Shown here in pieces: positions 11,580 through 24,255 of a stretch of 63,437 bases of DNA. Both the position numbers and the translations under genes were made by a program. How positions within the stretch are numbered: position 1 is the first letter of the stretch; the number at the start of each line of letters is the position of its first letter. This DNA comes from Amphimedon queenslandica. Taxonomy: Eukaryota; Porifera; Demospongiae; Haplosclerida; Niphatidae. The notes under the pieces were generated by a model. That model did no database searches. It saw only the letters and a list, made by a program, of their open reading frames with translations, and was not told the DNA's origin. The DNA lies in contig NW_003546261.1 of assembly GCF_000090795.2 (NCBI RefSeq), positions 397,587 through 461,023 of the forward strand, written 5' to 3'.

Positions 11580-13382
11580 GTTGTAGGCATGAAATCGAGT
11601 AGCAGTAACACAGGTTCTCCTCAGTGTACAACTTTTGTGGGACGTCCTTCTGTTGTCTGTTGAGCAACAATTGAATTTGTCAGTAGAAGCATCTGCAATG
11701 ACTTCTTTGGTAGATGCATCCCCTCCATAATCATGATTCATAGCACTCTTTTTTACAAACAAATGCCTGCATTGATTTTCAAAGACTTTACACTTCTCTT
11801 ACACAGCTTCGTCTTTGCTTTAGCAGCATTGGTGTTCTTGCTTTGCGTATCAAAGAGTGTACCTGCAATCAGCTTTTCCAAGATGGATGGAAGAGTCTGA
11901 ACAACATGAAGGCACATGATGTCAAGAATCCAGTGGTACTGAGGACCACACTTTGTAAAAAGATAGGTCATGCAATCTTGAATGAGCCCTGTTAGGTAGA
12001 AACATGGTACTGAAGATGTGCAAAGTTCCAATTTTTTGACCTAAACCTAACACGCACATTATGTGAAGCCTCAAGAAGACTTTACACATTACAGAATGCA
12101 TCAATACATCAGCCAGACCTGCCTTTTCTTGACACTTAAACTTGTAACTAGGGTATGAAAAGGACACTTCGAAACGTGGTCAGCTTTGTAAAACTTTGCT
12201 TGGCATTTTATTCTGTATATATATATATTCACAAGAACCACAGCTACACACTACTAAATGGGTGAAAACCACACTGCTCACCATCGCATTGGTGTTCATT
12301 CTGAAAGTGGTGCAATGCCAAGTTCATTAATCTCTCAGAGAAAGCATCAAAATCCTAACCAGCATTTGTAACTACAGCATGATTATTGGCAACATAATTG
12401 CCAAATCACAATACCCGACAAAGTGGGAAATGTTCCAAGACAACATTCCCAGCTGTGCTACTGCCATCTTGAATGTGGCATTCCACATTCATTTGACCCA
12501 TGACCATGAGCTTGAATACCTCGTTAGCACCGAAACCTGCTGCTTTTGAAGTACTTTCATATAATTCTTTATTACACAAATCGTTACTTCTCTTTCAAAA
12601 GGTGTAATAATAGTACAAAGGAGCACCTGTCAAAAAATTTCTGACAATGTATGTGCAGTTTCGGCTGAAACTGTGTCTGGTCAGCCAAACAGCATTGCCA
12701 CAGGTAACAGCCATCTTCCAGCTCCCTAATTTCTTCTGACCCATATCTTGCATTTCCTTTCTGGCTTCCAAGCAAATGCCATTTAAAATGTCATTAACAT
12801 GTTCATACATTTCCATAAGTGTCAGAAAAATCATCGTCGCTGACTGTATGCATTCCTAGGATGTGGTAAAACATTTTCTTCTACAAGGCATAAGATGTTC
12901 CAGAACAAATGGTACCTACCTGTAAAGTCTTAGAAACAGCATCACCATTCTCTCTGAGAGTTGAGGTTTCAAATTTGACTTTGTGGCTTCTACAGTTAGT
13001 ACAGCAAACATAGAAACGCTGCTCCCCCCAGACCAGCGAGTTTAATCGAATTTACTTTCATTTTAACTTCACAATTGGTCTCCGGGCAGATTAAATATTG
13101 TTCTACAAATTTGACCAACTGTGTAGTCTCTGCGACAACCAGGCAATTACTTGCAGCATCTAGGTGCAAATTAGTCATGCCAGGAGTATCTTGTCTAAGT
13201 GTGCAATCAGGTTCACCTGGAGTGGGTTTGTCATTTTTAGTGGCACTTAGAACAATGTGCTCTTCCTCAAAATGCACCGGTTCTTCAGTATTAATCAATA
13301 ACAAAGGGTGGAGCATGACACTTGACATATTAATTCTGTCACTAATGGTGTAACATTTAGGCCAGTAAGTCTGCAGAAACAT
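11580..13382 (-). pseudogene. Mutator-like transposase relic (GLGG / LGSWKxAV family)
   Basis: Minus-strand segments line up with a multi-copy transposase family known from cnidarians and fish, which I believe is annotated as Mutator-like. At about 13000-13100 there is KFVEQYLICPETNC then IKLAGLGGA. At 12595-12834 there is MIFLTLMEMYEHVND, then KKLGSWKMAVTCGNAVW and RNCTYIVRNFLTGA. At about 12500 there is VECHIQDGSSTAGNVV, where a catalytic Asp is expected, and at about 12270 a CDGEQCGFHP block. At 11950 there is GPQYHWILD. A Lys/Arg-rich coil (KAKTKLCKRSVKSLKI) follows and then the C-terminal KKSAMNHDYGGDA region. Many frame changes and stops are present. The motif order is good, but the family name is from memory. 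Confidence 0.6.
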
Positions 13383-14594
13383 GGAACTTTTTTCTGACAG
13401 GCAAGAGCTACTAAGGATATCGAAGATTTTGATGTGATGTACAGATATATGAAAGGCTTTGAGGTGCTCTCCACATGGAGGCTCATTGCCCTATAACACT
13501 ACATTAAGAGTAAATACAAAACTGTGCGTAGAATATGTAGATAGACTCAAATGATACAAGGAGAAACTCAATGAATGGAGTTTTGCCAAAAAAGTCAGAA
13601 ATAGAAACAGAAAATTTTCAAAAAATAAAAGTGTCTATACAAGATAATTAGAGTTACTGAATACAATTTAACTCTATGCTTCAGCTTTCTTGTTTGTGTG
13701 AATCTTTAACACTCCTTGACACTTAAAGACATGTAGCCATTACATGATCAAATTTTATATAGAATTAGCAAATATATAATTTTATTAGCCTTTCAAAAGA
13801 ATGACAATCACGTCTCTGGTACATATGAAAAGCTGTTTCTTTATGATAAGATATGACCAGTTCATCAGCTGAATTTGAATAAATTCATTTATTAAGTTTA
13901 CCGAAAACTGCTGTCCCTGGACAGCTGCAGTTTTTTCAATATAACTTCTTTCCTTACAGGATGCAAGAAGCAACCACATAAGGTATAGTTCCATAATTTT
14001 GATAAAAATAATAGGCAGTGCTCAAAATTTAAAATACAATATGAATTACAAAACTAACTGTAACTGAAGAAAAGCCTATTGTTCCCATGGTATGCTTAAG
14101 CAGGTGTACTAAAACTACCAGACTACAGCTACCGCATACCAGAATCAATTATGAAGATAATTAGTTTCAAAAGTATAAATGGATAGTGCCTGAAGTTAGC
14201 TAAAGTGACAGATATTTTTGCCAAAAGCATTGAAATTAGTGATAAAAAGATCATATGGCTTTGAAATTGATGTATGTACGTATTGAGAGAGAGTGTAAAT
14301 GCTGATGCTCCTATAATCTGTAATTTCACAGTACAGAGCATGGTGATTAGCACTAACACTAGATATGGCTAGTTATAGGGGGGACATACATAACCAAAAA
14401 CTATAAATAACCAGTTACCAGTTGCTAAATGGTTACGCACATTAGTGGTGCAATCGTAGTCTGGTGCTGCCCTTTGCCGACAGGAGGGAAGGGCCTGGTG
14501 ACACTGCTACAGAAACTGTTGCACTGTGCATTGGTTTAGGTGCGCCAATCAGATTGCTTCACTCGCATGTTTCTCTTCCTGTCATGTAATAAGA
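13383..14594. other. No gene recognised
   Basis: AT-rich non-coding sequence between the Mutator-like relic and a MITE. Short frames at 13785-13994 and 14129-14359 are hydrophobic, low-complexity and without motifs. It could include the left part of the element carrying the RecQ-like helicase, but I see no boundary. Confidence 0.3.
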
Positions 14595-14938
14595 TACCGT
14601 ATGGTTGGTTATTTTTGAGGGTCCAAAATTTCGTGTTTTCTCCAAAATGTCCTTAGAAGCTAATATTCGTGGGTATACATATTTGTGGATGGCAGTGAGC
14701 ACTCTTCTTTTCACTTGGATCTACAGCACTAACTTCCAATACATGGCTTATAGTGGAAGAATGAGTAATAGACAAAGACTCTGCTCCTCCACTGGCTTGG
14801 AAATAGTAGTCAGAGCTCTGCATGGCCCGTTAATTAGTTTCTATGTGTGGGTGGGTAGGGGTTAAAATTTCGTGGATAAAAATTAACCACAAAATTAACG
14901 AAAATTAATACACCAGGAAATTTACCAACCGTACAGTA
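14595..14938. mobile_element. 344-bp TIR MITE with TA ends (TACCGTATGGTTGG family)
   Basis: The left end reads TACCGTATGGTTGGT and the right end, inverted, TACTGTACGGTTGGT, with imperfect similarity continuing about 40 bp inward through TTTCGTG-type motifs. TA flanks both ends. The terminal TACYGTA and the ATTTCGTGG-like interior relate it loosely to the 4658-4855 element. The open frame at 14605-14865 lies wholly inside and is not a gene. Confidence 0.75.
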
Positions 14939-15060
14939 TTGACACGCCTTTCTAGGGTGACAGCAAAATAACAAATGAAGTGAAGAGAACAGTTCATTCA
15001 GTGGCACAATTACTAGGATATACTACACTAAAAGAACAGGACAGTCATTAGAGCAGTACA

Positions 15061-17744
15061 CAGCCACGCACGAAGCATGTGGAAAAATTTTACGCATGTA
15101 ATTAATTATTCATGAGGGTGTGTTCCATTTTAATTAATTATAAAAAGGTTTTTAATATTCAATAAAAATACGAAATGGTCAGTACGACGTATCATAATAT
15201 TATTATTTGTAACCCAAAGTCCAGCCTTCTATTTGCAACAGTTGCAAAATCCTTTAATACATCTTCATTTGAAAACTCTGTTCAGTAAATCTTGTTCATT
15301 AAATGGTATCATTAGATGTACTAAGTTTTCCTGACCCACAGTAGTTTGTAGATTTGACTTCAATAACGACAGCTTAGAAAACGATCTTTCACAAGATGCA
15401 CTTGTAAATGGAATTGTGCATAACTTATTTAATAAAGCAGTTAATTCAGTGTAAACATCTATTCTTTTAGAATCTGCTCATTGTTTCAAGATATTGAAGG
15501 CTTAGTAGCATCAATAAGACTGTCATTAACAATCAAACTCCATTTATTTTGCAAGGCAACTGCATGAAGCTCAAAGTGTACTGCTATCTTCTGATATTCA
15601 GTCTTTCATAAGTTGTCGTTTCTGAAGGGCTCCTAGAGGTAACAACAATTCCTGAGATTCTTGATTAAACCGTCTTTTAAATTCTGACAACTTTTTATCC
15701 AAAACATCAGAAAAGTTAACACGATATTTTCTCCTCAGTATTAGTGATGAAGTTTTGTTTTCAGGATTATTGTCGTAATGTCTGCTGACCTTTCGTACTC
15801 TTGGTTGCATTTCCTGAACATCAAAAGGCATATCATGTGCTAGCTTCTTAGCTTCATCAAAAATGTACTTAAATTGTGCTTCAGTCCTCATTTCCCTTCC
15901 CTTTCATGTCTTCACTGTTGTATCAACAACATACATAGCAGAAACAATATCTACATCTTTTTGAAGGTAATCACAAAGAGTACGACTTTTGACAAGCAGA
16001 TCCTTCATAACAATAAGGCAGAGAATGAATTCAAATGTTATCAGCTGATTTATTAGTGCATTAGCTTCAGAAGCAATACAACCATTTGACTACTTCTATC
16101 TCCTCTAGTGCTTTAACTATAGCTACATAGTTCACAAAAGCAACCAAAATAGCATCACTCCTACACGATCAACTTGTATCTGACAGTTCCTTTATAGATT
16201 TTATACAAGGTTTAGAAATCACTTGTAAAATAATGGAGTGTAGCTTAGCATTTCTGTGAGGACTTGCTTCAAGAAAGCAATACAGATTTTGTAAAATTCC
16301 AAAAAACTTCCTTGCATACTGATTGCTGGATGTTGCTTCTACTATTATTAAATTCACACAATGGGCATAACAATGAGAGTAAACAGCCTTTGGCTGTAAA
16401 GCTTTTACTTCCGCCTTTAGCCCAGAATTGGCCCCTTGCATATTACAAGTTCCATCATAGCACTGACATATTAGCTTATCAGCAGATGGTGATATAATAG
16501 ACAAACTAGACAAAAGAATCTGAAAAGGAGCTTCAGCATCAGTACTGTCAGTAGATTCAATATGAGGCATTCTTTCTTGAATCACATATGCAGAATCAAC
16601 ATAACGCAAAGCAATTGACACTTGCTCTATGTGACCATAATCAGAAGCTTCATCAATCATTACACTAAAACAAGATGCTGCCTCCAATTCCTGCTGATTG
16701 CAGTCTTCATAGTATTATACAAAGATGCAAGAAGCTCATTTTGAATACTATTAGAAGTAGAAGGACATTTTTTGGGACTTATTCAAAAGGACAATTCAAA
16801 ATTTGATTGCACTTTGTCAGAAGACTAGCTATTTCAAGAAATATACCCTTATTTAATGACTCACTTCCCTCGCGATGTCCACAAAATAGATGACCTGTTT
16901 TAGCAAGTAGCTTCACAATATCAATGATCTGATATAAAATCTGCTAATTACTGTCTTGATGTATTTTTCGCCTTGATGCCCTGGCTTCAGCCTCCTTGCT
17001 TAAATGATAAGAAATGGGTTTTACAGTGGCAAAATTAACCCAGCATAGAGCAGCTTGCTTGTGAATAGAGCTACTTTCATGTTTTGACAAGGCAGATCGA
17101 GCATTCTTCCATCTTTTATCCTGGGTACATGATGAAGTGAATGCTGCATCTATATGCCTAACAGTTCCCAACCACACAATGAGCAAAACAACGACAGACA
17201 AAGCTGTACCTTTTATCAACTATTGATGAGTATTCCAGCCAGTCATATGTAGCATACCACTTGGAGAGAAAGCTCCTACGTCTTCCATTGTGAGAAGTTA
17301 ACATATCTTACAAGGCTTGGTTGATGTGGACCTTTACGTATCCGAGAGTCTTGAGCCTGTGGATTGACTGGTAAAAGTAGAGAAGGATTCGAGGGGTGTG
17401 CTAAGTTACTGACAGATGAAGAAGGTGAAGAGGCACACGGGCTAAAGCTGAAGTCACCTGGTAGAGTGGTCTGCCGGCACTGACTAGCACCAGCATCATT
17501 CTCATGACTGTCACTGGAGGAGTCCTCTGAATCTGATTGACTGAGAGCCTTGGAATACCCATCATCGGACATAAGGCTTGGTTGACGAGAAGTAGACCTT
17601 GAAGCAGAAAATGAGAAGCAATTCAAAATAGATCTACTGGCCATGGCCACATGAAAAATCCCAGATGCTCACACCCACAGTGTGTACACTCATTCAAGAG
17701 AAATTTGTCACATGTGGGGGGGGGGCAAGGCCCCACCTGGCCAC
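15061..17744 (-). mobile_element. Third hAT element, inserted in the helicase
   Basis: The right end, read inverted, begins CAGTGGCGTGTTTATAGGG and carries a G-rich run (17707-17716) close to the end. It abuts helicase codons for GNDV at 17744. The left end lies between the helicase N-terminal piece and about 15130, where AATTAATTATTCATGAGGG resembles the subterminal sequence of the 6300 hAT. No TSD was found on the left, so that end is degraded or deleted. Boundaries on the left are approximate. Confidence 0.6.
15265..17650 (-). pseudogene. hAT transposase, TTF-finger/DUF4371 type (third copy)
   Basis: The start at 17650 opens a Ser-rich N-terminus ending near RYVNFSQWK (17276-17650). A frame change leads to the finger region at 16944-17219, with KDKRWKNARSALSKHESS and CWVNFATVKPI. 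The catalytic core at 16169-16687 has CFSVMIDEASDYGHIEQVS, LICQCYDGTCNMQG and YSHCYAHCVNLII. The 15598-15891 block carries the MQPRVRKVSRH linker. The dimerisation domain at about 15285-15430 reads [20 protein letters not shown] then NLVHLMIP. It is a different subfamily from the 6417-8767 copy, and frameshifts disable it. A TTTGAAGAT-like tail ends at the stop at 15265. Confidence 0.85.
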
Positions 17745-18941
17745 CCTATAAACACGCCACTGGCAATGATGTTTTGGTATGCCTTCCCACTCGCTTTGGG
17801 AAGTCACTATGTTATTTTTGTCTCCTACCAATATTTGATGCCCTCAACTGTCATGCTTCACCTTGGTTTATTGTGCTAGTTATCAGTTCACTTCAAGCTT
17901 TGATGCAGGACCAAGTTGAATTACTGACGAAGAAAAATTTGGTTTCTATTTGTATCAATAATAATGAAGACAGAAGTGTTAAAACAAAAATAGTTTCTGA
18001 TGTCTATGAATTGATTATTACAACTCTCTAAGTTTTGTTGACCAAGAAAGACTGGTTTCCTGTATTTCAAAGTCCACTGGTATGTGAAAGATTGGTCGTA
18101 ATAATAATTGATGAAGCTCATTGTGTTAAAAATTGGTTAGTATATAAATGACTCTTATAGTTAACTTATTCCATTTTTGTGTCAGGGGGAGTCAATTTAT
18201 AAAGGAGTTTAGTAATCTAGGTGATTTCCGTCGATGTTTTTTTCCAGTATCAATTTCATGGCATTGACAGCGACTGCAGCACTTAAGATGTGTAAAGAAG
18301 TGATGGGGCTATTAGGGATGAAAAATGCTATTACTATTATGAGGTCACCAGAAAAATCTAATATATACTACAGTTCATGTAAAAAAGGAAGATGAAGTTG
18401 GAGTCCAGCTAAGTTATATAATAAACTTCTTGAGCATCGTACACAGACTAACATAACTATTATTTTCTACTGGACTTAGAGACTGTACAGAATTGTATTT
18501 GATGTTCCAAAGAAAGTTCAAGAACAATATAACTGAACCACCTGGCTATCCAGCAGAAAGTTGAAGGACAATGAAACTGAACCACCTGGTTATCCTGATG
18601 GAACCCCACTTTGTCTGGTTGACATGTTTCGTGCCTGTAACAGTAGCATCGTGAAATCTGGTATCCTCAAATTGTTTCTGTCTGATTCATGGTTACAAGT
18701 TCTTATTGCAATGGTCGCATTTGGAATGCGAATAGATTGCAGTAATATCTGGCGTATCATTCATTGGGGACCACAATCCGACTTCAAAAGTTATACTCAA
18801 GAAACTGGGAGAGCTGGTAGGGATGGCACACAAGCAGGTGCGCTATTTTATTGAAGGAGAGATCTTTCCCAGCTGCATATTGAAGATATGGTGAAATACG
18901 GCTTAAACTTGCCTAAGACTATCACCATTCATGAATTTTGA

Positions 18942-19129
18942 CTATTTTTGTAACTTAAGTAAAACGTCTGTACATGTACTTGCTGTGACTTTTGTGCAAT
19001 GATATGCGAGTGTTGTAACTGTTTTACAGTATAATTTTATGTGATTGCTATTATTAACATTATTAGTAACAATTGTCATTAAAAAATTGAGAGAGAGATT
19101 GTGAGATAGCTAAACTATTTTACTAAGTT
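18942..19129. other. Convergent 3' intergenic spacer, helicase / DUF6589
   Basis: About 190 bp of AT-rich sequence separate the helicase stop codon from the last recognisable minus-strand coding of the DUF6589 gene. AATAAA-like motifs are scarce, and the exact 3' ends are unknown. Confidence 0.3.
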
Positions 19130-20261
19130 GGTTCTTCAACCACTTTTCTAAATCAGACTTATTGATTTTACATAATATGCTTTCCTTACAATTAGGAAAT
19201 TGATTATGCTTCCTTCATTTATCATCGAGTACATTTGCCTTTTGTAATTCTTCTAATACCAGCTGTAGGTCATTCTTTAGGATTTTAATTGAATGATGAC
19301 CGTGTAATACTGGGACATCTACACATGTGTCAAAAATTGTTTCAAAAATTCAGTAAGAAGTTGCAAACTCCTGCCAATTCTCTCAATAGCTTGAGTGTCA
19401 TTCACATTAGATGATAGCCCTTGCATTCCTTCCTTTACAATCTGGTTCATTGTGAAGGTCCATTGGGATATTTTTTCCAAGTTGTCCATGTGTATTAATA
19501 GTTCTGCTCTATGCCAAATGTTCCTTCATCCTCTCGGAAAATACGAAATGATATTGCAGGAAAAGAGTGGCTGCTTGAATGGAGTATTTTTTTGTTAGTT
19601 GACCCGAAAATCAGCAGCATATAATACCAGCATCAAATTATTCTGTCTCCATCTCCTTCACGAATCCCATGTCAATATATAGCCTCAAAGAGAAAACTTG
19701 CTTTGCATATCCTTTTACTGAATTACATTCTTTTGGAGTAATTTTTGTTGTACAAGTTCATGTAGTTACCAATTACTTCTTCTACAGCTTCCATAAATGT
19801 CTCCCTTCTTCTGCTACGCGATTTGTCTAAAAATTCCTCTCTGCTAAACTTTGAATGATTTGGAGTGCCATCGAGTTATTCAATCAGGAACTCCTCAAAT
19901 ACAATCGCTAATGTATGACTCAATGACTGACATAAATAAATCCTCACATGCATTAGAATTTGGCTTAATTTTTGAAGTCCAATTTTGTTTCTCAATCCTA
20001 TTACGTAGTTTGTTCAAAGTTCCAATGTCTCCTCCAGAGGAAGATTTATGAAGGATTTTCCAAGTGGCCTAAGCATAAATTAGGTTTGTTGAAACAGATA
20101 TTATAATTATATTTACTTGGAGCAAGGACACCTTAGTATGTCAATCTTCAATTACGGGGAATAGACCTTCTAATTAATCCGTTTCTCTGCATTCATTACT
20201 CCGCTGAAGTTGACCACCAATCGCTGTTTCAACTCTTAACTGATCCCCTCCAAATAATCGT

Positions 20262-20530
20262 TGAAGTTATTCTGTGCTTTGTACGCGTAAAGGCTGAGTA
20301 GAATCACTGAGAGTTTAAAAAGGATAAAAAACTGTATATTTATTAACCAAACAACAGAGAAAGAGAAAGAGGGAGATGAGAAGAAGCGAGAGAGAGAGTT
20401 ATCCACAAAAAAATCAAAGCACATGGCTAATGTTAATAACAATAGTGCATACCGCCTGGGTGTAACTAGCCAGGTAACAACTACTAATAATGAATAATAA
20501 TTAGAACAATAATCACAAAGATTCAGTACA
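20262..20530 (-). repeat. 3' LTR of the Ty3/gypsy element
   Basis: It matches 23984-24255 over its length, including the shared GAGTAGAATCACTGAGAGT and GAGATGAGAAGAAGC segments. It starts TG and ends CA on the plus strand. Divergence from its partner is substantial (many substitutions and small indels), so the insertion is old. The purine tract lies immediately to the right. Confidence 0.8.
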
Positions 20531-20639
20531 TTCCTCCCTCCTTAGTTTACACATGCAATTAATAACTAAAGAAATGTAATACACTTAATAATGATTTAGA
20601 GGTATCCATACATGGTAATTAATTAATTACAGAGCACTT

Positions 20640-23600
20640 AATAATAAATTGGTTCCACATACCTTAATGGTGGGCGGTGAGATCTTTGAGATTGTCGTAC
20701 TGTAGTTTGAGTATCGGATGTACGATTACTTATACGATTGGTAGCAGTTATACTAGTTGTACCTGGTGCCTTAGGAACACCAGCAGTGTCATCAGCAGTA
20801 GCATTGCTGGTAGTACTATCAGTGCTATCTTCAGTATAATTACTAGTGTCTTGCTCTATAGGAAGAGGCAGGACTGGGGATGCTGCATCCTCTATAGTTT
20901 CTTGAGTATTAGAAGTAGTCTCTAGGGCTACATGTCATTCCTAATGTGTTACAGGTCCCTCAAAATACTACATATTATTACTGCTAGAACTCACTGGATC
21001 TGTAGATTCATATCGCAAATAAACTGATCAATATCCTTCCTAAAACAACTACCATTTTGTAAGTCTACTTCAAAAATAACATTATTACACTTTTCTTTTA
21101 TTCTCCCTGGTAACCAAGTAGGACCAGAAGCATAATTGTTTACATACATCAAATCTTCAACATAAAAATCTCTCAACTTAACCTGACCACAATGCAGGTT
21201 CTTTTGCTTTTGTTGAGATGTAGCTCCAATATCTAGACGAATTGCATCCATTGGTGATCTCAGAGGTCGACCAAACATAACTTTAGCTGGAGAAACGCCA
21301 GTACTAGAATGATGAGTGATTCGGTACTTAAATAGAAATTGAGATAATCTTTTTTATAGAGAACCCTCTTTAAGTTTCCTCAAAGTCTCCTTCAAAGTCT
21401 GTACTGCTTGCTCGGCTAGGTTGTTGGAAGCAGTATGATAAGAAGATTTCATATGATGAATGCCATTCTTTCTCATGAATATAGCAAATTCCTCACTAGT
21501 AAAATTTGAGGCATTATCTGATACAATTCTGGTAACAGTAAACCTGGAGTACTAAATGATATAAGGTATTACTAGTAGTAAAGGATTTAGTAATGTGTAC
21601 GTCTATCCACTTCGAATAGGCATCCATTAAAACTAAAAACATTCTCCCTTCAAATGGACCTGTAGTCACTATGCACTCTGGACCATGGCTTTATAGGCCA
21701 TGCCCAGATGTGGATTAGAGCTAGAGGTGGGGCTTTTCAATTTCACTGACAAACTTTACACTATTTAACGAAACGTTCTAATTCTTTATCCATTCCTGGC
21801 CACCACACATCCCCAGGCAAAATTCTTCATTCTTACAATGCCTGTATGGCCCTCATGTACCATGCTTTTTCTCCCTTTAGGTGGTGTTACAACTCTACTA
21901 CCCCATAAAATGGACCATTTCTCCACACTCAGCTCATACCTCATCCAGTGATAAGGTTAATAACTCTTCCGGCTAGGTTCCTGAGCTGGCCAGTTGTCAG
22001 TATCCACTCCTTCACCTGAGAAAGAACAGGATCATGGTTAGTCCATCATCTGATATGAACGGAGGTAGTAGGAGATGCATCAAGATATTCCATTAGGTGT
22101 CACTAGGAATACGAGCTTCAGGCAGCATATTTCAATCCGGTACATGACTCATAGCTTCCATTGTTACTTTATCCTTTCGTACGTCATGCTTAATAGTGTA
22201 TTGATATACTCGTAATGTTAGAGCCCATCTCTAAATACTTCCAGAGGCTAGGGTAGGAATACCCTTCTTCTCACTAAATATGTAAATCAATGGTTTATGG
22301 TCTGTTTTCAACTCAAATTCACAACCATATAGATACTGGTGACATTTTCTGACTCCGAAAATAACTTCAAAAGCTTTTTTATTTAATTGCGAGTATCGGT
22401 TTTAAGTAACAGAGTACGTGACAAAAACCCAATAAGACGGTCTGTACCATCTGGCATTCTGTGGAAAAGCACGGCTCCCAATCCATAGGGTGATGCATTA
22501 TAGGCTAAAATTAAAGGAAGCTTCTCATTAAAGTGTACTAAGTCACGAGAGGATTTCAACAGCTCTTTAACTTTATGGAATGCATCTTCCTGTGGTTTCT
22601 TCCACACTGACTTCTTTTGTAACAGACTATACAGTGGGGCCAGAGTAGAAGCTAGGCAACTTGCTATAATAGTTCACAAATCCCAAAAATGGCCTAAGCT
22701 CAGACACACTAGTAGGTGTAGGAGCATTGGTTACTGCTTTGACCTTGACTCAGAGGTTTTTAAACCCTCAGCACTAATCACATGACCAAGGTACTCAACT
22801 GAAGGCAAAAGGAAACAGTTCTGCCTCTTTAGTCTTATGCCAGACTCTAATAAACAGTTTAATACTGCTGCTAAATGGGCTAGATGCTCTTCATCATTTT
22901 TTCCCCTTGTGTGTGTGTATGCACACTAACTGACGGGACTCCTCTTCTAGCTCCACCTGCTGATAAGTGTGTGATAAGTCAAGTTTCGTAAACAGTTTAC
23001 CACTGGCTAACGTAGTGAACAGGTCTTCGATTTGAGGTAATGGGTATCTATCAATGTAAGCAGCACGATTAATGGTAACTTTAAAGTTGCCACAAATTGT
23101 AACGGTATCATCTCCCTTTGGGACAGGCACTATAGGTGCAGCCCAGTCTGAATATCTTACAGGCTTGATAATACCTTCTTCCAGTAGAGTTCGGCTTCAA
23201 CTTTAGCTCTAAGTGAGAATGATAATAATCTGGAGTTATGAAAAATAGGTGAAGCTGCTGGCTCGACATGTATTTTTGCTTTCACCCCTAGTACAGTGCC
23301 GAGTTCCTTTTTGAAAACCTCACAGAACTGATTAAGGACCACATGTAGATTACGCTAGACCTCACTTTGAATATATGTTGCCAGTCCAGTTTAAGTACAG
23401 AGAGCCAGATCCTTCTCAATAATGAAGGACCTGCTGCTTTCTTAATGACTAATGGTAGCTTTAATGACTGAGCTTGATGCTCCACTTGGACATCAGCTGA
23501 ACCCAAGACAGAAAGGGACTCCCCTGTGTATGTATACATCTGAGCTTGAGAAGGCTGAAGAACGAATGTACTTCCTTTGATTCAACGGAACATTTCTTCC

Positions 23601-23990
23601 CCAATGAGTGACACCGTATCTAACTCCATCTGAAGACTAACATCATTAGCCTTAAAATCAACCATCAATGGGCGAGTAGACCTGGTATTAAATTTAAAAT
23701 GCTTCATTATAGGCGAATATTTAGGATTAAAGTGAGTTGTGACCTTATCTACCAACTCCTGAAAGGTAAACTCCGTAACATTCTAAGGCAATACCAGTGA
23801 CTTAACGAGATGCTAAGTAGACGCACCAGCACTAGTGAGGAATTCCGCTCTTTGCTTATCTCATCATCAATAGCGTTGGCTACAAAGTAGTATCCTAGTC
23901 TCTCGGTAAATTTCACCCTTTCATCGTGAGTCTCATTGAACTGAGGAGCTGTGAGTACTTGAGCATTACTCTTGTAGCCAATTTGTAGTG
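20640..23990 (-). pseudogene. Gypsy gag-pol remnant with lost protease and RT active sites
   Basis: Order on the minus strand is as follows. The gag start at about 23880-23960 has APQFNETHDERVKFTERLGY. Gag is fused by deletion to protease at about 23600-23680, where MELDTVSLIGEEMF lacks the Gly-Ala part of the DTGA active site. YTGESLSVLGS and GPSLLRRIWLSVLKLDW follow. RT at 22894-23130 has YPLPQIEDLFTTLASGKLF then TKLDLSHTYQQVELEEESRQ, and then runs straight into NDEEHLAHLAAVLNCLLESG, so roughly 45 codons including the YxDD motif are gone. RNase H is at 22383-22607, with NASPYGLGAVLFHRMPDG. An HHCC-like HEGHTGIVRMKNFAWG block precedes integrase, which has DAYSKWIDVH, SDNASNFTSEEF and NNLAEQAVQTLKE motifs. 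The tail is at 20991-21278. It is dead. Confidence 0.88.
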
Positions 23991-24255
23991 TATTTTGTGC
24001 TTTGCAAGCATAAAGTTTGAGTAGAATCACTGAGAGTGTAAAAAGGATTAAAAACCATTTTCTTATTAACCAAGTAACAAAGAATGAGAGGTAGGGAGAG
24101 ATGAGAAGAAGCAAGTGAGAGAGAGTTATGAACCAAAATCAGAGCACATGGCTAATGTTGATAACAATAGCGCAACCTGCCTGGGTGTAACCAGCCGGGT
24201 AACAACTAATAATAATGAATAATAACTACATCAATAATCACATAGATTCACTAGT
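23984..24255 (-). repeat. 5' LTR of the Ty3/gypsy element
   Basis: This is the partner of 20262-20530. On the minus strand the LTR runs from near GTGAATCTATGTGATTATTG to a CAAAGCACA end, and the primer-binding-like sequence follows. The outer edge lies within 24250-24258. Confidence 0.78.

Larger units (their letters stand above)
14957..18941 (+). pseudogene. RecQ-like ATP-dependent DNA helicase, split by a hAT
   Basis: An N-terminal piece at 14957-15060 reads KITNEVKRTVHSVAQLLGY then TTLKEQ, the entry to a RecQ-type helicase core. After the third hAT it resumes at 17745 with GNDVLVCLPTRFGKSLCY, motif I, with Arg where the family normally has Gly. Motif II DEAHCVKNW ends at an intron (18136-18185, GT...AG, 50 nt), and splicing gives NWGSQFIKEFSNLGDF. 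Motif III ALTAT is near 18265. A frameshifted central part follows, then a frame at 18561-18854 with AFGMRIDCSNIWRIIHWG and motif VI QETGRAGRDG. A TGA interrupts after ALFY, and the tail ends at 18939-18941. RecQ enzymes unwind DNA 3'-5'. Versions lacking the RQC/HRDC domains are multi-copy in some invertebrates. The DUF6589 gene converges on it. Confidence 0.82.
20262..24255 (-). mobile_element. Ty3/gypsy LTR retrotransposon, deleted copy
   Basis: Two LTRs of about 270 bp in direct orientation bracket minus-strand gag-pol remnants. A purine-rich tract (on the minus strand AAGGAGGGAGGAA) abuts the 3' LTR at 20531-20544. A tRNA-primer-like TGGCTACAAGAG (23968-23979 region) follows the 5' LTR. 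The element interrupts the DUF6589 gene between a FIEKFHYI segment and its GGDQL motif. No clean 5-bp target duplication could be fixed because the right-hand LTR edge is ambiguous by a few bases. Confidence 0.85.

Noticed and set aside
14605..14865. 86-codon open frame with a membrane-like segment
   Set aside because: It lies entirely inside the 14595-14938 MITE and has no homologue or splice signals.
20677..20925. Plus-strand Ser/Thr-rich 82-codon frame
   Set aside because: It is the antisense of the gypsy pol tail, which is readable on the minus strand with motifs continuing from integrase.
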